DNA from: Luteimonas sp. J29
GTDB taxonomy: Bacteria > Pseudomonadota > Gammaproteobacteria > Xanthomonadales > Xanthomonadaceae
Length of the DNA: 64,000 nucleotides
NCBI RefSeq assembly: GCF_000472505.1
Contig: NZ_AWZR01000001.1
Location: 177,693 to 241,692, forward strand
Direction of reading: 5' to 3'
Positions 1 through 10,457 of this stretch are shown one piece after another; position 1 is the stretch's first letter; each line of letters starts with the position of its first letter. Made by a program: the position numbers and the translations under genes. The notes under the pieces were generated by a model that saw nothing but the letters and a program-made list of their open reading frames with translations, ran no database searches and had not been told where the DNA came from.

Positions 1-278
1 GCCAGCCTGCAGCCCCCCGCGCATCCCGCCCCCGCCCCCGCTCGCGGGGGAGGGCTGGGGTGAGGGGGGTACCGGACGTCGCACCAGTGATCGTTGCACC
101 GTGCCAACCCCGTGGTGCAGCCCGCAGGGACGCGGGCGTCGCGGCCGGCGCGGTGCTCCCGTGACCGCCGCGCCCGACGGCGAGGCATGCCCTCGCCAGG
201 GCGGCCGCGTTACGATGCGGCGCCCCGCATCGCGCTGTTGCCCATGACGGCCCGCACCCCCGACGCACCGACCGCGGC
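1..278. other. Intergenic left edge with GC-rich hairpin
   Basis: I see no convincing gene here. A hairpin formed by runs of C and G around positions 32-55 (CCCCCGCTCGCGGGGG) resembles the hairpin units of the second dispersed repeat family found at 58131-58407 and 61266-61430. The left boundary is the window edge, so an upstream gene could end just outside. The start of the next gene is at 279. Confidence 0.5.
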
Positions 279-1118
279 ATGAGCGCCGCGCCCGGCGCGC
301 CGGCCCATCCCGGCGATCGCTTCGACCGCTGGCAGCCCTGGATCGCCGGCCTGCTCACGGCCGTCGTGCACCTGTGCCTGCTGCTCGCGGTCCTGCTGGT
401 GCCGCCGCTCGAACTCGACCGGCCGCGCGGCGAGGACGCCGCCGGCGGCAGCGTGATCCAGGTCGAATTCATCGGCGAGGGGCCCGAGACCCCGGCGCCG
501 GAGCCGGAGGATGCCCCGTCGCCCGCCAGCGATCCCGCACCGCCCCCGGCGGCCGCTTCGCGCCTGCAGGCCACCCCGGCGCCGACCCGCCAGCCGCTGC
601 CGCTCGATGCCCACGTGGCCACCGCCCCGGCGGTCGTGCCGCCGCGGCCCGGTCGCGGCGAAGGCACGCCGTCCGCGGCCGCGCGTCCGTCCAGCCGCCG
701 TCCCGGCCACACCTGGGGCCAGCCGCCCGGCATGGCGCCCCGGGACCACGCCCCGGTGAACGCGGGTCCCGCGCCGGTCCCGACCGTGGGCCGCGGCCAG
801 CGCCAGGCATCGCCGTCCGACGAGCCCGGGCTGGAAGCCGGCGGCTACCAGGTGGTGTACGAGCCCTCGGCCGAGGCCCGCCTGCGCGAGTGGCGCGAGC
901 AGGGCATGACCGAACTCTTCATCCCCCTGCCCGGGACCCGGCGGCTGATGGTCTGCCCGCTGGAAACCGTGATCCGGCGCGAATCCGGACCCTGCCGCCA
1001 GCTCGATCCGGGCGATCCGGAACTGGCGCGCATCGGCGACGCGCGCGAGGTGATCGCCGTGCGCCAGGTCTACCGCGAGGGCCGCCTGGTCTGGCGCGGC
1101 CCCGGGGCCTACCGCTGA
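279..1118 (+). CDS. Proline-rich membrane-anchored protein, function unknown
   Basis: The 279-residue product has a hydrophobic segment at about residues 23-45 (GLLTAVVHLCLLLAVLLV), then a long Pro/Ala-rich stretch to about residue 180, then a compact C-terminal domain of about 95 residues with two cysteines. This is the topology of a TonB-like or periplasm-spanning protein with one inner-membrane anchor, but I see no TonB signature and do not claim that family. It is convergent with the small minus-strand gene that follows, four bases apart. Similar proteins of unknown function would be expected in Xanthomonadaceae, which is an inference. The high GC gives long open frames on all strands here; the anchor and the non-repetitive C-terminus make this the credible one. 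Confidence 0.6.
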   Translation: MSAAPGAPAHPGDRFDRWQPWIAGLLTAVVHLCLLLAVLLVPPLELDRPRGEDAAGGSVIQVEFIGEGPETPAPEPEDAPSPASDPAPPPAAASRLQATPAPTRQPLPLDAHVATAPAVVPPRPGRGEGTPSAAARPSSRRPGHTWGQPPGMAPRDHAPVNAGPAPVPTVGRGQRQASPSDEPGLEAGGYQVVYEPSAEARLREWREQGMTELFIPLPGTRRLMVCPLETVIRRESGPCRQLDPGDPELARIGDAREVIAVRQVYREGRLVWRGPGAYR

Positions 1119-1121
1119 GGG

Positions 1122-1385
1122 TCAGGCGTCGCGGTCGCGGGTGGCGCGCAGCCACGCCAGCGCGCCCGGGCGCATGCCCTTGAACTTGGGGTCCCCGTCC
1201 AGCGGCGCCACCAGCAGGCGACGCGGTGCGAAGCGCCGCTTGAGCGCGTGATAGACCTGCGACCGGCTGCGCGCCGAGCGCACGAGGTACAGGCCGGGGG
1301 CGAGCTCGGCCAGTTCCGGCGCCGCGCGTGGCGTGGCGTCGGCATCGAGGTACACCAGGTAGAGGCGGGGCGTGCCGTCGGCCAT
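1122..1385 (-). CDS. Small hypothetical protein (87 aa)
   Basis: The product starts MADGTPRLYLVYLDAD and reads as a compact alpha/beta domain: a strand at residues 7-13, another near 31-36 (GLYLVRS), a basic helix (QVYHALKRRF), and a strand LLVAPL near 57-62. I do not recognise the family. The ATG at 1385 gives an 87-residue protein; the same frame stays open through all of putA, but upstream of this point it is only antisense or out-of-frame shadow. It lies 80 bases downstream of putA on the same strand and could be co-transcribed with it. Nothing in it suggests a catalytic site. Confidence 0.55.
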   Translation of the reverse strand: MADGTPRLYLVYLDADATPRAAPELAELAPGLYLVRSARSRSQVYHALKRRFAPRRLLVAPLDGDPKFKGMRPGALAWLRATRDRDA

Positions 1386-1465
1386 CCGCGCACGTTCCCA
1401 CCGCCGCGCGCATCGCGGCGTGAACCGCGGCGGCCGGAGGTCGCGGGACGGCCGGCGGCCCGCGC

Positions 1466-4400
1466 TCAGTCCCCCAGCGTCAGCAGGCTGGCGTTGCCGC
1501 CGGCGGCGGTGGTGTTGATGGTGACCGTCTTTTCGGTGGCGAAGCGCGGCAGGTAGTGCGGGCCGCCGGCCTTGGGGCCGGTGCCCGACAGGCCCTGGCC
1601 GCCGAACGGCTGCACGCCCACCACCGCGCCGATCTGGTTGCGGTTGACGTAGATGTTGCCGACCCGCGCCCGCTGCACGATGCGCTCGACGGTCTCGTCG
1701 ATGCGCGAGTGGATGCCGAGGGTGAGGCCGTAGCCGGTGGCGTTGACGGCGTCGACCACCGCGTCGAGCTGGTCGGCGTGCCAGCGGATCACGTGCAGCG
1801 CCGGGCCGAAGTTCTCGCGGGTGAGTTCGGACAGCGCGCCGATCTCCCAGGCGCGCGGGGCGAAGAAGGTGCCGTGCTCCGTGCCCGCGCCGAGCGGCGC
1901 CTGCGCGATCGGGCGCGCGCGCTCGTCCATGCGTGCGGCGTGCTCCTCGAGCAGCCGCTTCGCGTCCTCGTCGATCACCGGGCCGACGTCGGTCGAGAGC
2001 AGCGCCGGGTCGCCCACCTGCAGTTCGGCCATGGCGCCGGCGAGCATGTCGATCACCTTGTCGGCGATGTCGGACTGCACGTACAGCACGCGCGCGGCCG
2101 AGCAGCGCTGGCCGGCCGAGGTGAAGGCCGAGGCCAGCGCGTCCTTGACCAGCTGCTCGGGCAGGGCCGACGAGTCGGCGATGAGCGCGTTCTGGCCGCC
2201 GGTCTCGGCGATCAGCACGCCGATCGCGGCATCGCGCGCGGCCAGCGCGCGGTTGATCGCGCGCGCGGTCTCGGTCGACCCGGTGAAGGCCACGCCGGCC
2301 ACGCGCGGGTCGGCGGTGAGCGCGGCGCCCACGGTGGCGCCGTCGCCGGGCACGTACTGGAGCACGTCCTCGGGGATGCCGGCCTCGTGCAGCAGCTTCA
2401 CCGCGTGCCAGCCGATGAGGGTGGTCTGCTCGGCCGGCTTGGCGATCACGCTGTTGCCGGCGGCCAGCGCCGCGGCCACCTGGCCGGTGAAGATCGCCAG
2501 CGGGAAGTTCCACGGGCTGATGCACACGAACACGCCGCGCCCGGCCAGCTGCAAGGTGTTGGACTCGCCGGTCGGACCGGGCAGGGCCCCGGGCGCGAAC
2601 AGCGTGCGCGCCTGACCGGCGTAGTAGCGCAGGAAGTCCACCGCCTCGCGCACCTCGGCCACGCCGTCGGGGATGGTCTTGCCGGCTTCCTTCGTGCACA
2701 GCGCGATGAACTGCGGCATGCGCCGTTCGAGCAGGTCCGCCGCGTGCTCGAGGATCGCCGCGCGCGAGGCGGGCGCGGTCGCGTCCCAGCCCGGCTGCGC
2801 CCCGGCCGCGTTGGCCAGCGCGCGGTCGATGGTGTCGGCGTCGGCGGCCTGCCAGCGGCCGACGCGCTGGCGCCGGTCGGCAGGGTTGGTCACCTCCACC
2901 ACGGGCCCGGAAGACACGGCGCCGGGGACCAGCGGACCCGCGCGCCAGCCGTCGGGCCCGGCTTCGGCCAGCGTGGCCCCGATCCGCTCGGCCAGGGCGC
3001 GCAGCGCGTCGTCGTTGGCGAGGTTCACGCCCATGGAGTTGATCCTCTCGATGCCGTGGCTGCGGTACAGGTCGACCGGCAGCGGGATGCGCGGGTGCGG
3101 GACCGGGTCGAAGCCGGCCACCACCTCGACCGGATCGCGCACCAGGTCGTCGATCGACACGTCCTCGTCGCTGATCCGGTTCACGAAGCTTGAATTGGCG
3201 CCGTTCTCCAGCAGCCGCCGCACCAGGTAGGGCAGCAGGTCCTCGTGCGAACCCACCGGCGCGTACACGCGGCAGGGCACGCCGAGCCGGTCGGCGGGGA
3301 TGACCTCGGCGTACAGGTCGTCGCCCATGCCGTGCAGCTTCTGGAACTCGAAGCCCGGCGCGCCGCCGTCGCCCGGGCGATGGCCGGGCGGCAGCATCGC
3401 CTGCGCCATGCGGTGGATCGCGGCGATGGTCTGCGCGTTGTGGGTGGCGAACATCGGGTAGATCGCATCGCTGTTGGCCAGCAGCCGCGCGGCGTTGGCC
3501 TGGTAGCTGACGTCGGTGCTGGGCTTGCGGGTGAACACCGGGTAGCCGTCGAGGCCGTCGACCTGGGCGCGCTTGACCTCGCTGTCCCAGTACGCGCCCT
3601 TGACCAGGCGCACCGGGATCCGGCGGCCGTGGCGGCGGGCGAGGTCCGCGATCCAGTCGATCACGAACGGCGCGCGCTTCTGGTAGGCCTGGACCACGAT
3701 GCCGAAGCCTTCCCAGCCGGCCAGCGACGGGTCGCTCCAGGCGGCCTCGATCACGTCCAGCGACAGCTCCAGCCGGTCGGCCTCCTCGGCGTCGATGGTC
3801 AGGCCGATGTTGTAGTCCTTCGCCTGGCGGGCCAGCCGCAGCAGGTCCGGGGCCAGTTCGGCCAGCACCCGGGCGCGCTTGGCGTGCTCGTAGCGCGGGT
3901 GCAGGGCCGAGAGCTTGACCGAGATCGAGGGCGCGGTGATGGGGTCGGCGAACGGGCCGGTGCGGCCGATCGCGGCGATCGCCTCGCCGTAGGCGTCGAG
4001 GTAGCGGGCGGCGTCGCGCCGGGTCAGCGCGGCCTCGCCGAGCATGTCGAACGAGTAGCGGTAGGCCGCGTTGGCGCCCTTGCGGCTGCGGGCCAGGGCC
4101 TCGTCGATGGTCCGGCCCATGACGAACTGGTGGCCCATGATCCGCATCGCCTGGCGCACGGCCAGCCGCACCACCGGCTCGCCCACGCGCCCGACCAGGC
4201 GCCGGAGCGCGCCGCGCACGTCGCGCCGGGTCTCCTCGGCCAGGTCCACCAGGTGGCCGGTGAGCATCAGGCCCCAGGTCGAGGCGTTCACCAGCACCGA
4301 GTCCGAGCGGCCCACGTGGCGGCGCCAGTCGGCCTCGCCGAGCTTGTCGCGGATCAGCAGGTCGGCCGTGTTCTGGTCGGGGATCCGCAGCAGGGCCTCG

Positions 4401-4708
4401 GCCACGCACATCAGCAGCACGCCCTCCTCGCTGCCCAGGTCGTACTGGCGCATGAAGGCCTCGATCGCGCCCTGGTCGACGGCGCGGGCGCGCACCCGGC
4501 GCACCAGGTCGGTGGCGGTGGCGCGGATCGCGGCGCGGTCGGCCTCGCCCCAGCCGGGGACGGGCCGGCGGGCCACCGCCAGCAGTTCGCGGACATGGGC
4601 GGCCTCGTCCCGGGTCCAGGCCGCGGTGATCGCCGCGCGCAGCGGCGACGGCGGGGCCGGGTCGGGGTCGGTGCCGGTCGGGGAGGCGGGAAGGACGGGT
4701 GCGTTCAT
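1466..4708 (-). CDS. putA: Bifunctional proline dehydrogenase / L-glutamate gamma-semialdehyde dehydrogenase PutA
   Basis: This 1080-residue enzyme oxidises proline to glutamate in two steps: FAD-dependent proline dehydrogenase, then NAD-dependent P5C dehydrogenase. The PRODH barrel is in the N-terminal half, with RLVKGAYWDSEVKRAQ near residue 365. The aldehyde dehydrogenase half carries ETGGQNA (general-base Glu, about residue 835) and GQRCSAAR (catalytic Cys, about residue 868). The E. coli protein is about 1320 residues and begins with a ribbon-helix-helix repressor domain; that domain is absent here, so this PutA should not regulate its own promoter. I chose the ATG at 4708 (MNAPVLPAS) over an in-frame ATG 13 codons upstream. 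Electrons go to the quinone pool, feeding the oxidase encoded next door. Confidence 0.97.
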   Translation of the reverse strand: MNAPVLPASPTGTDPDPAPPSPLRAAITAAWTRDEAAHVRELLAVARRPVPGWGEADRAAIRATATDLVRRVRARAVDQGAIEAFMRQYDLGSEEGVLLMCVAEALLRIPDQNTADLLIRDKLGEADWRRHVGRSDSVLVNASTWGLMLTGHLVDLAEETRRDVRGALRRLVGRVGEPVVRLAVRQAMRIMGHQFVMGRTIDEALARSRKGANAAYRYSFDMLGEAALTRRDAARYLDAYGEAIAAIGRTGPFADPITAPSISVKLSALHPRYEHAKRARVLAELAPDLLRLARQAKDYNIGLTIDAEEADRLELSLDVIEAAWSDPSLAGWEGFGIVVQAYQKRAPFVIDWIADLARRHGRRIPVRLVKGAYWDSEVKRAQVDGLDGYPVFTRKPSTDVSYQANAARLLANSDAIYPMFATHNAQTIAAIHRMAQAMLPPGHRPGDGGAPGFEFQKLHGMGDDLYAEVIPADRLGVPCRVYAPVGSHEDLLPYLVRRLLENGANSSFVNRISDEDVSIDDLVRDPVEVVAGFDPVPHPRIPLPVDLYRSHGIERINSMGVNLANDDALRALAERIGATLAEAGPDGWRAGPLVPGAVSSGPVVEVTNPADRRQRVGRWQAADADTIDRALANAAGAQPGWDATAPASRAAILEHAADLLERRMPQFIALCTKEAGKTIPDGVAEVREAVDFLRYYAGQARTLFAPGALPGPTGESNTLQLAGRGVFVCISPWNFPLAIFTGQVAAALAAGNSVIAKPAEQTTLIGWHAVKLLHEAGIPEDVLQYVPGDGATVGAALTADPRVAGVAFTGSTETARAINRALAARDAAIGVLIAETGGQNALIADSSALPEQLVKDALASAFTSAGQRCSAARVLYVQSDIADKVIDMLAGAMAELQVGDPALLSTDVGPVIDEDAKRLLEEHAARMDERARPIAQAPLGAGTEHGTFFAPRAWEIGALSELTRENFGPALHVIRWHADQLDAVVDAVNATGYGLTLGIHSRIDETVERIVQRARVGNIYVNRNQIGAVVGVQPFGGQGLSGTGPKAGGPHYLPRFATEKTVTINTTAAGGNASLLTLGD

Positions 4709-5124
4709 CTTGGCGGGACGGCTGGGCGGCGCCGACGGCGCCGGCATCGGCCATTGTCGCGGCCGCCGCGTTCGCGCGGCTTGAACGAATCCGCCATCCG
4801 CGGCGCGGGCGCCGGCACAAACCGCGCCACGCCGCGCCCGCGCACCGCCGCAGGGGCGGCCCGCGCCCGCCGCCGGGGCCGCGACCGCCCGGCGGTTTCC
4901 CGGCGCGCGCCGCCCCGCGGCGCCGGTCGCGCCGTGGCTCGGCTTGCCCCTAAACCCGCGCGGCCGCTACCATTTGGAAGTTTTCGCGTGCCGGCGACGA
5001 AGGCACGCGAGGTTCCGATGCGACTCGCGCGACGGCCGGATCCGGGCGCGCGGGAGTCGTTTTGACAGTTCGCAACGGTTGGCTGGCGGCCCCGGGCCGC
5101 GACCGACCACATTGGGGTCCAGCA
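4709..5124. promoter_or_regulatory. Divergent putA / ctaC promoter region
   Basis: This 416-base gap separates the divergent putA and ctaC genes and should hold both promoters. A perfect 9-bp inverted repeat (TCGCGTGCC at 4984-4992, GGCACGCGA at 5002-5010) with a 9-base loop could be an operator or a leader stem-loop. A TTGACA hexamer lies at 5062-5067, but no matching -10 box is obvious, as is common in such GC-rich genomes. No gene is visible in the gap; an in-frame TTG at 5062 would add 21 residues in front of the CtaC signal peptide and is unlikely to be the start. Confidence 0.5.
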
Positions 5125-6051
5125 ATGATGCAGGCGCGTTTCTCGCGGTGGGTGGTGGCGGCATTGGCGTCCATGCCGTTGGCGGCGCTGGCCGCCGACC
5201 CGGTCCCGTGGCAGCTGAACATGGGCCGCGGCGTGACCGCGTCCGCGCAGAACGCCTACGAGGCGCACATGCTGGCGCTGTGGATCTGCGTCGGCATCGG
5301 CGTGGTGGTGTTCGCGGCCATGGCCTACGCCATGTTCAGGTTCCGCCACTCCAAGGGCGCGGTGCCCGACACCAGCTTCACCCACAGCACCAGGCTGGAG
5401 ATCCTCTGGACCGTGATCCCCGTGGTCCTGCTGGTGATCATGGCCGTGCCGGCGACCGCCAAGCTGATCTCGATGTACGACACCCGCGAGTCGGAGATGA
5501 CGATCAAGGTCACCGGCCTGCAGTGGATGTGGAAGTACGAGTACCTGGGCGAGGGCGTGGAGATCACCAGCCGCCTCGACCGCGAGAGCGACCGCCTGCG
5601 CCAGAACCGCAACGCCACCCGCGCCGAGCTCGAGGCGCACCCGGCCTACCTGCTCTCGGTCGACAACGAGCTGGTGGTGCCGACCAACACCAAGATCCGC
5701 TTCGTGATCACCGCCGACGACGTGATCCACTCCTGGTGGGTGCCGGCGCTGGGCTGGAAGCAGGACGCCATCCCCGGGATCATCAACGAAGGCTGGACCG
5801 ACATCCGCGAACCGGGCGTCTACCGCGGCCAGTGCGCCGAGCTGTGCGGCAAGGACCACGGCTTCATGCCGATCGTGGTCCGCGCGGTGCCGCGCGAGGA
5901 GTTCGACGCGTGGCTGGCCTCGAAGAAGGCCGCCGGCCAGGCCCCGGCGGAGACGCCCGGCACGACCGACGACGCGCAGGGCACCGAGCCCGCCGACCCG
6001 CAGGCGCCCGAACAGGCCGCTCCCGCCACCGACGCCGCCAGCGCCGTCTGA
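5125..6051 (+). CDS. ctaC: Cytochrome c oxidase subunit II
   Basis: This subunit takes electrons from cytochrome c through its binuclear CuA centre and passes them to subunit I. A signal peptide covers residues 1-24 (cleavage after ALAA), and membrane helices follow at about 50-72 and 92-113. The periplasmic cupredoxin domain has the full CuA ligand set: H202 and then C237, E239, C241, H245 and M248 in [14 protein letters not shown]. The tail beyond about residue 270 is Ala/Pro/Glu-rich and probably disordered. There is no heme c motif, so this is the aa3 type rather than caa3. The ATG pair at 5125/5128 starts a good signal peptide. It is first in an operon with ctaD 23 bases downstream. Confidence 0.97.
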   Translation: MMQARFSRWVVAALASMPLAALAADPVPWQLNMGRGVTASAQNAYEAHMLALWICVGIGVVVFAAMAYAMFRFRHSKGAVPDTSFTHSTRLEILWTVIPVVLLVIMAVPATAKLISMYDTRESEMTIKVTGLQWMWKYEYLGEGVEITSRLDRESDRLRQNRNATRAELEAHPAYLLSVDNELVVPTNTKIRFVITADDVIHSWWVPALGWKQDAIPGIINEGWTDIREPGVYRGQCAELCGKDHGFMPIVVRAVPREEFDAWLASKKAAGQAPAETPGTTDDAQGTEPADPQAPEQAAPATDAASAV

Positions 6052-6074
6052 CCGATTCCGAAAGGCCGAACGCA

Positions 6075-7691
<1,617 letters not shown>

Positions 7692-7696
7692 AGGCG

Positions 7697-7840
7697 ATGA
7701 CCGCGATGACCGCGCCCCGGCACGACGACGAGCGCATTGCGCAGCAGCGCAAGCGCGCCGTGCGCACGGCCGTGGTCGCGGGCGCGATCGCCCTGGCGGT
7801 GTACGTGGCGTTCATCCTGTCCGGGGTGGTCGGGCGATGA
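7697..7840 (+). CDS. Small cytochrome oxidase-associated membrane protein (47 aa)
   Basis: The 47-residue product has a charged cytoplasmic N-terminus (residues 1-22, rich in Arg, Lys and Asp) and one membrane helix at about 25-43 (VVAGAIALAVYVAFILSG). It starts six bases after the ctaD stop, and its stop overlaps the ctaG start as ATGA, which implies translational coupling. Short single-helix proteins in this position are known in proteobacterial oxidase operons and are annotated as cytochrome oxidase small assembly proteins. A role in handing copper or heme to subunit I is inferred from position only. It is easily missed by automatic gene calling because of its size. Confidence 0.75.
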   Translation: MTAMTAPRHDDERIAQQRKRAVRTAVVAGAIALAVYVAFILSGVVGR

Positions 7841-8415
7841 GCGCGGGCCGCAAGTTCGGGATCGCCAAGCTCCTCGGCGTCTCGCTGGCCGCGTTCGCGT
7901 TCACCTTCTCGCTGGTGCCGCTGTACCGGATCGCGTGCGAAAAGGTGTTCGGCATCCGCCTGGAGAACGGCGCCGCCGACGCCAGCGCCATCGCCTCCGC
8001 CACGCCGGCCGAGCGCTGGGTGACGGTGGAGTTCGACAGCACCGTGAACTCGAAGCTGCCGTGGGCGTTCGAGCCCAACGCCACCCGCATGCGGGTCAAG
8101 GTCGGCGAGCAGTACGAGGCCACCTACGCCGCGCGCAACCGCGCCGACCGCCCGATCGTCGGCAGCGCGACGCCGTCGGTGGCGCCGGCCCGGGCCTCGG
8201 GCTACTTCAACAAGACCGAGTGCTTCTGCTTCACCGCCCAGACCCTGATGGCGGGCGAGGAGCGCGACCTGCCGGTGCGCTTCATCATCGATCCGGCGCT
8301 GCCGCCGGACGTGCACACCATCACCCTGTCGTACACCATCTTCAAGAACGACGTGCTCACCGAACGCCTCGCCGCGGCGGCGCCGTCGTCCACCGTGCCG
8401 CATTCGGCACCCTGA
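7837..8415 (+). CDS. ctaG: Cytochrome c oxidase assembly protein CtaG (Cox11 family)
   Basis: This 192-residue membrane-anchored copper chaperone delivers copper to the CuB site of subunit I. One N-terminal helix (about residues 8-28, LLGVSLAAFAFTFSLVPLY) is followed by an immunoglobulin-like periplasmic domain with the Cox11 copper motif CFCF (C129 and C131, in NKTECFCFTAQ). The length is normal for bacterial Cox11. The start overlaps the end of the upstream 47-residue gene by four bases. Loss of this protein is known in related bacteria to abolish CuB assembly. Confidence 0.96.
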   Translation: MSAGRKFGIAKLLGVSLAAFAFTFSLVPLYRIACEKVFGIRLENGAADASAIASATPAERWVTVEFDSTVNSKLPWAFEPNATRMRVKVGEQYEATYAARNRADRPIVGSATPSVAPARASGYFNKTECFCFTAQTLMAGEERDLPVRFIIDPALPPDVHTITLSYTIFKNDVLTERLAAAAPSSTVPHSAP

Positions 8416-8440
8416 CCCAACGCACCCACGGACCTACGTC

Positions 8441-9319
8441 ATGGCCCACACCGCCCACCACGACCCCAACGTCTACTTCGTGCCGCACGGCAGCCGCTGG
8501 CCGGTGTTCGCGTCGGTGGCGCTGTTCACCACGATGTTCGGCCTGGCCACGTGGTTCAACGACGTCGGCTGGGGCCGCACCGTGTTCTTCGTCGGCATCG
8601 CCGGCCTGGTGTCGATCCTGTTCAAGTGGTTCGCCGACGTGATCCTCGAGTCGGTCTCGGGCTACTACAACAAGCAGGTGGACGTCTCGTTCCGGATGGG
8701 GATGGTGTGGTTCATCTTCTCCGAGGTGATGTTCTTCGCCGCCTTCTTCGGCGCGCTGTTCTACACCCGCCAGTTCGCGCTGCCGTGGCTGGGCGGCGAA
8801 GGCGACGGCGTCGCGACCAACTACCTGCTGTGGGAAGGCTTCAGCGCCGCGTGGCCGAGCGCGGGCCCGGGCGGCGTCGGCGGCGCCTTCCAGACCATCC
8901 CGGCCTGGGGCCTGCCGCTGCTCAACACCCTGATCCTGCTCACCTCGGGCGTGACCATCACCATCGCCCACCACGCGCTCAAGGCCGGCAACCGCGGCCA
9001 GCTGCTGCTGTGGCTGGGCGCGACCGTGGCGCTGGGCTGCGTGTTCCTGTTCTTCCAGGCCGAGGAGTACATCCACGCCTACTCCGAGCTCAACCTGACC
9101 CTGCGCTCGGGGATCTACGGCTCGACCTTCTTCATGCTCACCGGCTTCCACGGCGCCCACGTGACCCTGGGCACGATCATGCTGATCGTGATCTGGCTGC
9201 GCTGCGCCAAGGGCCACTTCACCAAGGAAAACCACTTCGCGTTCGAGGCGGTGGCCTGGTACTGGCACTTCGTCGACGTGGTCTGGCTGGGCCTGTTCCT
9301 GTTCGTCTACGTGCTTTGA
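8441..9319 (+). CDS. ctaE: Cytochrome c oxidase subunit III
   Basis: This 292-residue subunit stabilises the aa3 oxidase core and its proton-uptake path. It has the seven-helix pattern of the family, with hallmark stretches FFSEVMFFAAFF near residue 90 and FQAEEYIHAY near 205, and a C-terminal WYWHFVDVVWLGLF that matches the conserved end of subunit III. It is about 25 residues longer than the mitochondrial protein because of a loop near residues 110-150. It lies 25 bases after ctaG and is the last gene before a strong terminator. Confidence 0.97.
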   Translation: MAHTAHHDPNVYFVPHGSRWPVFASVALFTTMFGLATWFNDVGWGRTVFFVGIAGLVSILFKWFADVILESVSGYYNKQVDVSFRMGMVWFIFSEVMFFAAFFGALFYTRQFALPWLGGEGDGVATNYLLWEGFSAAWPSAGPGGVGGAFQTIPAWGLPLLNTLILLTSGVTITIAHHALKAGNRGQLLLWLGATVALGCVFLFFQAEEYIHAYSELNLTLRSGIYGSTFFMLTGFHGAHVTLGTIMLIVIWLRCAKGHFTKENHFAFEAVAWYWHFVDVVWLGLFLFVYVL

Positions 9320-9382
9320 CGGACGACCATGTCGAACCCGGGCCGGGGCCCCGCGAGCGCGGCGGCCCCGGACCACGCGAAG

Positions 9383-9412
9383 GCGCCGGCATGCCGGCGC
9401 TTTTCCGCTTTT
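9383..9412 (+). terminator. Rho-independent terminator after ctaE
   Basis: A perfect 18-base palindrome (GCGCCGGCATGCCGGCGC, 9383-9400) is followed directly by TTTTCCGCTTTT. It lies 63 bases after the ctaE stop and should end the ctaC-ctaE transcript. The downstream SURF1-ctaA-ctaB group therefore probably has its own promoter. Confidence 0.8.
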
Positions 9413-9441
9413 ATGGCTTCGCCGCGGCGGCCGCCGCCCGC

Positions 9442-9672
9442 TCAGGGATTGGGGTTTCGGCCCACGCCGTGGAATTCGATCCAGCCCATGTAGTGGGCCA
9501 GCACCACCAGCAGGATCAGCACGATCGACAGCGCGATGCGCCTGGTCAGCGCGTTGACGGTGCGCTTGGTCTGGCCCTTGTCGACCAGCATGTAGTACAG
9601 CCCCGCGCCCAGGTTCCACAGGATCAGCGCCAGGAAGGCGACGATCACCAGGGTCTTGAGGGAGTCGTTCAT
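9442..9672 (-). CDS. Twin-transmembrane protein (DUF2909-like)
   Basis: The 76-residue product has two membrane helices, at about residues 7-28 (LVIVAFLALILWNLGAGLYYML) and 45-64 (IALSIVLILLVVLAHYMGWI), joined by a short basic loop. This size and pattern match the DUF2909 (twin transmembrane) family found beside oxidase genes in gammaproteobacteria. It is transcribed against its neighbours, between ctaE and the SURF1 gene. Its function is unknown; the recurring position suggests an oxidase-related role, which is inference. Confidence 0.8.
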   Translation of the reverse strand: MNDSLKTLVIVAFLALILWNLGAGLYYMLVDKGQTKRTVNALTRRIALSIVLILLVVLAHYMGWIEFHGVGRNPNP

Positions 9673-9737
9673 CGGCCTGTTCCGGGGCGCGGCATGCGCC
9701 GGTCGCGGCCATTATCGCAGTCCGGGAGGAAGGCGGC

Positions 9738-10457
9738 ATGAGGGCGGGCCACGGCCGCGTGCTGGGCTGGGTGCTGGCGCTGGCGGCGATCGCGCTGTTC
9801 GCCTCGCTGGGGCGCTGGCAGCTGGGCCGCATGGAACAGAAGCAGGCCATGCTCGACGGGGTCGAACGCACGCTCGCGGCGCGCCACGCGCTGCCGCTGT
9901 CGGCGGCCGGCGACCCGGCGCGCGCGCGCGACTTCGACTGGGCGGCCGGCGACGGCGCGTTCGCCGACGCGCCGGCCGTGCTGCTCGACAACCAGCAGCG
10001 CGACGGCCGCCCCGGCGTGCGCGCCTACCGGTTGTTCGCGCCCGCGCAGGGCGCGCCGCTGCTGGTCGAGCTCGGCTGGCTGCCGCTGCCGGGCGATCGC
10101 ACCATGCCGCCGGTGCCGCGGCCCGACGGCGAGCACCAGGTCCAGGGCCTGCTGTTGCCGCCGCCCTCGCCCGGCATCGCCAGCCCGCGGCTGTCGCGCA
10201 CGCCCGGCGGTGGCGCGGTGGTGTCGACCGCGCTCGACGCGCCCGCGCTTGCCGAGGCGCTGGGCGTCCCGGCGCTGCCGCCGCGCGTGCTCAGGCTCGA
10301 TCCCGACCTGCCGCTGGGGTTTGCGCGCGACCTCGACGTGCTGCCCAATACGCTCACGCCGCAGCAACACCTGGGCTACGCCGTGCAGTGGTTCGGGTTG
10401 GCCCTGGCGGTGCTCGCCACCGCGCTCATCCTCACCTTCCGCCGTCCACGCCGATGA
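9738..10457 (+). CDS. SURF1 family cytochrome oxidase biogenesis protein
   Basis: This 239-residue protein belongs to the SURF1 (Shy1) family, which helps insert or retain heme a in subunit I. It has the family layout: an N-terminal helix (about residues 8-24), the FASLGRWQLGRMEQK stretch just after it, a periplasmic domain, and a C-terminal helix near 217-234 (WFGLALAVLATALIL) followed by a basic tail. The conserved YAVQWFGLA precedes the last helix. The stop overlaps the next start as ATGA. The upstream gap of 65 bases to the divergent twin-membrane gene should hold its promoter. Confidence 0.92.
   Translation: MRAGHGRVLGWVLALAAIALFASLGRWQLGRMEQKQAMLDGVERTLAARHALPLSAAGDPARARDFDWAAGDGAFADAPAVLLDNQQRDGRPGVRAYRLFAPAQGAPLLVELGWLPLPGDRTMPPVPRPDGEHQVQGLLLPPPSPGIASPRLSRTPGGGAVVSTALDAPALAEALGVPALPPRVLRLDPDLPLGFARDLDVLPNTLTPQQHLGYAVQWFGLALAVLATALILTFRRPRR

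Noticed and set aside
94-282. A 62-codon frame at the left edge
   Set aside because: It is Arg/Pro/Ala-rich with no ribosome site and overlaps the start of the next gene; likely composition-driven.
1122-4820. A 1232-codon open frame on the minus strand through putA and past its 3' end
   Set aside because: It is the out-of-frame shadow of putA joined to the real 87-aa gene at its end; its composition is Arg/Ala/Pro low-complexity and only the last 87 codons look like protein.
5062-5124. A longer ctaC starting at the TTG at 5062
   Set aside because: It would put 21 non-hydrophobic residues before a well-formed signal peptide; the ATG pair at 5125/5128 is better.
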